In this document: positions 61,159 to 64,000 of the stretch, piece after piece | Layout of the letters: each line of letters begins with the position of its first letter | Numbering within the stretch: position 1 is the first letter of the stretch | Source: Dactylis glomerata | Lineage: Eukaryota > Streptophyta > Magnoliopsida > Poales > Poaceae | DNA: 64,000 nt | Assembly (NCBI GenBank): GCA_007115705.1 | Contig: QXEO01002115.1 | Location: forward strand, 1,643,340-1,707,339 | Direction of reading: 5' to 3' | Program-made: the position numbers and the translations under genes | The notes under the pieces: model-generated | Told to the model about the DNA's origin: nothing | The model's input: the letters and a program-made list of their open reading frames with translations, nothing else | Databases searched by the model: none

Positions 61159-63221
61159 CTAGTCAGCAACCCGTGCACCTGCCCGGGCTAGTTACTTAGA
61201 AAATACAGTATAATAATTTAAAAACATTTATTATTTATTAACAACATTTTTATTAATCGTTTATTGAATTTTTCTAGACTTCATTGAAACATGTTAGATT
61301 TTTTAGAACCGCATGTCGAAACACTTGTAAAAACAAAAAGATTGAAATTTCATAGACTTTCTAATGAGTCCATGTCAATTCTCAAACTGGTATAGAATAT
61401 ATAAATAAGTTATGTAGAAAAACAAAAGACACATTTATAAATATATCTACTATAATGAAATGCATATTGACTTATTTATAAATCAAACTCTTCAGGTTTG
61501 ACCAACTAAAAATATACATTTAATGATCGATCTATTGACATTGAATTGGTATAGTATATGTTGATTTTTTGATTAACTTTATCAAACATAAAGAAAAGTT
61601 TCTAGGACAAATTCCAAAATGCATTATGTTTATTAGATGATGACATAGTATTTAGATATTACAATGGATAAAAATACTATGCAATACTTTCTTAAATGTG
61701 GTCCATAACGGTTTGAAAACATAGGATAGAAAAAAGGGTACACATCATGACAGATAAGAATAGACATGAGGTGATAAAATACTGTTCATGTTGACATACT
61801 GAAAATAATAATATCGCAGTGGTTCTTTTCTGAAAATAATTTTTTTGGTGAATGATAGTACACACTGAACATTACACACCCCAATTAGTCCTTATTTTCT
61901 TACCCAAAGTAGACTGACTTACATTCTCGCAATCGTGATAGTTACCTTTAAATAAATCAAGATCAATATACGGGTACATAATTCCATGTATTTGAAAGAG
62001 CTGCCAAAATCTTCGGTGTAGCACACAAACTAACGCCTTCAGTATTATCTATTATGTAGTCCTATGGTCCACCAAAAGCAGCCCTGTGTCCCTGCCATAG
62101 CCTCCGCAGTCAGGGAAACACCTATCAAATGGCCATAAGATCCAAGGGGTATAATTAGTATGATCTCAGATAAATTAGTCCCAGTCCAAATTGCAATGTT
62201 AAAGTTCGTAAGAAAGTTAAGCTGTTTGGCATAGGTTACCTTTGCTGGTTCTAGGCAACATTAGCCTTTTATCCATCTGTACTGCAGCAAAGTTTTGATT
62301 ACCAACTTTAGCTTCACTAAACCTTCAGCAGGGGCCGCATGTGGATAAAGTAGAGAGGAGAGGTTCACTTGCACTGGGCGTCATAGCCATACTGCAGCAC
62401 AACCCCCTCGCAGATTTTTGTACAGGCTGTGTATCACCCGGTATGGCATTGGGAAGATCCGATTAATGCATCCATGTACTAAAACCTACTACACCTAACC
62501 CTGTTGAATATTTCCAACAAATTTAAATCTGGAGCTCACCTGAGATTAGCGACACCGAGCTGAAGAGAGGGAGGAGGCCATGTCGCAGATTGCTGTGTGG
62601 TCTTGGCGTCCGGGTCTTACTCGCAGACATGTGCTTTTCTCTTATCGTCTTTCCATGACCAGGATATGTTGCTGAACCTATCATGCCTGCCCTCGTGCTC
62701 CCTTTTAATCTCTTAGCATGGCCGGAAGACTGAGAAGACGGGCGGATCAGTCGCTCGTCACACGGCGACAGATGAATTTCACGGGAATTCGTCTCGAAAG
62801 AGTTGCTGTGCGTGAGGACCGGCCGCATGGATCTAAGGTGATTAATAATTCGAATTCACGGAAAAGGAGTAAGACATGCCAATCGCATCAAGAGGCATGC
62901 ATGACGGCGGCGTGGCCGCGTGGGGCTGATTGTTAGCAGCCGCGATTGATCTGTTTTCTTGATCTAGCCGTGATTTAGTTGGAGACCAAGGAGATGATAA
63001 CTCTTCTTCAACAAAATAAAAGGAGATGACAACTAATAGTTCGTTAAGGGGTTGAGAGACCAAGAAGATGACAACTCATGTTTGCGGGGACAGAAGTGTC
63101 TCATCTCATGATTCATCCGACGGCCGTGGTAGATTTCTACATTAATCGGATGGATTAAAATTCTTAACTCTTAGGATTAACCTGGTGCTCCGTATGGTGC
63201 CTCCAATTAGTAAATATAAGA
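61159..63221 (-). mobile_element. Helitron, non-autonomous, 2063 bp, exact ends
   Basis: On the minus strand it starts TCTTATATTTACTAATTGG and ends GGGTTGCTGACTAG. Copia A has the uninterrupted site (near 32325-32335), which places the insertion between A and T with no target duplication. A stem of 8-9 bp with one mismatch (AGCCCGGGCA / TGCACGGGTT) precedes the terminal CTAG. These are the defining Helitron features: 5' TC, 3' CTRR, subterminal hairpin, A|T target. No Rep/helicase reading frame is present. A weak open stretch at 62523-62828 is not recognised. The cargo may include captured host sequence, but I cannot name it. Confidence 0.9.
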
Positions 63222-64000
63222 TTCACTTTGATTTAGTTCATGATAAATTGAGTTCTATAATTCAAAATTACTAAATGAACTCCCACTTAAAAACAACATC
63301 CCTCTTAGTTTTCTTAAGTGATTACACGAACCAAATTCACTATACCGCAACCGATCATCACGTGCAACGGCATAGTTTCAAAGGCGAACATCACCATGTT
63401 CATCATATCAACCATATGACTCATGCTTAACCTTTCGGTTCGTGTTTGGAGGCCATGTCTGTACATGCTAGGCTCGCCAAGTAGAACAATTGCACTTGCG
63501 TGTGTAAAACTATCTTACACCCGTCGTATGTGAACGTAGAGTCTGTCACACCCGATCATCACGTGGTGTCTCGAAACGACGAACTTTCTTGACGGTGCAT
63601 GCCATGGAAGAACACATTTTTATCTTGATATTTATGTGAGAGGGATCATCTTATAATGCTACCGCACGATCAAATCTAAACAGAATAAGATGCATAAAAG
63701 GATAAACATCACATGCATATATAATGTGATATGATATGGTCCTTCACGCATTCGATCTCCATCTTGTGCGTCATGGTATGATCTCCATCATTCCACCAGC
63801 GTAGCACCAAGGTCCATGGCGCACCACCTTGGTTGTCTTCCTCCATTAAAATATATCACTTGGATATATATATTTGGCATGCAGGCCATTTAAATGTAAA
63901 GACAACCATATGGCTCCTGCCGGTTGTTTATAACTTACAAAAAGGATCATCGCATACAATTTGTAACATAAACAATTTAACCATATCACATCACATGCCC
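63222..64000 (-). pseudogene. Interior of copia B, 5' side
   Basis: Noncoding 5' part of the copia B interior, matching copia A from about 31548 to 32327. Includes the conserved TACATGCTAGGCTCG block (near 63462). No frame supported. Confidence 0.8.

Larger units (their letters stand above)
26860..64000 (-). mobile_element. PIF/Harbinger transposon, left end, split by the nest
   Basis: The left terminus GAGCATCTCCAGCCGTTGG at 26860 matches PIF/Harbinger ends of grasses and is preceded by TTA (26857-26859), the usual 3-bp target. It carries the C-terminal part of a transposase on the minus strand (27136-27573). Everything from 27574 onward is insertion sequence; the N-terminal half of the transposase and the right end must lie beyond the window, so the element proper visible here is only 26860-27573. 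Confidence 0.75.
28821..64000 (-). mobile_element. Gypsy-type retrotransposon C (same family as D), partial, hosts copia A and B
   Basis: Its 3' LTR is 28821-29155 (335 bp; minus-strand ends TGACAAGG and CCTCGTCA). Internal sequence continues at 29156-29477, is interrupted by copia A (29478-53573, TSD ATTCT), resumes at 53579-55624, and is interrupted again by copia B from 55625. The 53579-55624 part carries the 5' end of an antisense gene on the plus strand. The gag region and 5' LTR lie beyond the window. Confidence 0.85.
55625..64000 (-). mobile_element. Copia-type retrotransposon B (same family as A), 3' part, hosts a Helitron
   Basis: Its 3' LTR is 55625-57316. The interior runs from 57317 to the window end with a Helitron at 61159-63221. 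From the length of copia A, the primer site and 5' LTR should start roughly 380 bp beyond the window. The left target copy would be CGAGG (55620-55624). Sequence corresponds closely to copia A throughout, in the opposite orientation. Confidence 0.9.

Noticed and set aside
62523..62828. Possible captured gene in the Helitron (101 codons, minus strand)
   Set aside because: No recognisable domain, no splice context and composition like its surroundings. It cannot be supported without a search.

Overview
This is a plant nuclear window, most likely from a pooid grass (Triticeae or a close relative). Two things point there: an EIN2 gene that matches cereal EIN2 in exon layout and protein sequence, and LTR retrotransposons of kinds that dominate Pooideae genomes (gypsy LTRs beginning TGATACGTCTC, and a copia LTR beginning TGTTGGAATTATGCCC as in the Angela/BARE/WIS group). 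No species can be fixed from the sequence alone.

Layout. (1) 1-12580 is transposon. A minus-strand gypsy element (D) enters from the left and ends with its 5' LTR at 12245-12580. It carries a broken gag-protease frame (9154-12207) and, on the opposite strand, two spliced antisense genes (5140-6132 and 6310-8867). A plus-strand gypsy element of another family (element 1, 3' LTR at 3471-5139) sits in the first antisense gene, and a solo LTR (6981-8601, TSD TTCAT) splits the second. (2) 12581-23300 is the gene island: low-copy sequence with a 174-bp hAT-like MITE, the possible last exons of an unrecognised plus-strand gene (14505-15043), and a complete seven-exon EIN2 gene on the minus strand (16033-22747). 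(3) 23300-26860 lies upstream of EIN2 and holds a palindrome, small MITE-like sequences and a probable 2-kb Helitron (24000-26018) with a 96-bp tandem duplication and a CTGTTCA-rich minisatellite. (4) 26860-64000 is one very deep nest of insertions.

The nest reads outside-in as follows. A PIF/Harbinger transposon starts at 26860. A TGATACG-family LTR (G) starts at 27574. A minus-strand gypsy element (C) starts at 28821. A plus-strand copia element (A) spans 29478-53573 with TSD ATTCT. An Angela/BARE-like copia element (F) spans 36731-52441 on the minus strand. A gypsy element (E) spans 44603-51635 on the minus strand with TSD ATGAT. The first three run past the right edge. C also holds a second copy of the A family (B, minus, from 55625), which itself holds a 2063-bp Helitron (61159-63221) whose ends are fixed by comparison with the empty site in A. 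By hand count, LTR pairs of A, F and E differ at about 2.1%, 1.2% and 0.5%, so insertion ages follow the nesting order.

The only complete, clearly functional host gene is EIN2, the central ER-membrane component of ethylene signalling. All transposon reading frames longer than about 250 codons, except the short gag-like frame of E, carry stop codons or truncations. I found no tRNA or rRNA gene and no CRISPR array. I did not find a convincing new biological system. The most unusual items are the antisense, TATA-driven genes inside the D/C gypsy family and the internally deleted or pol-dead families that still moved.
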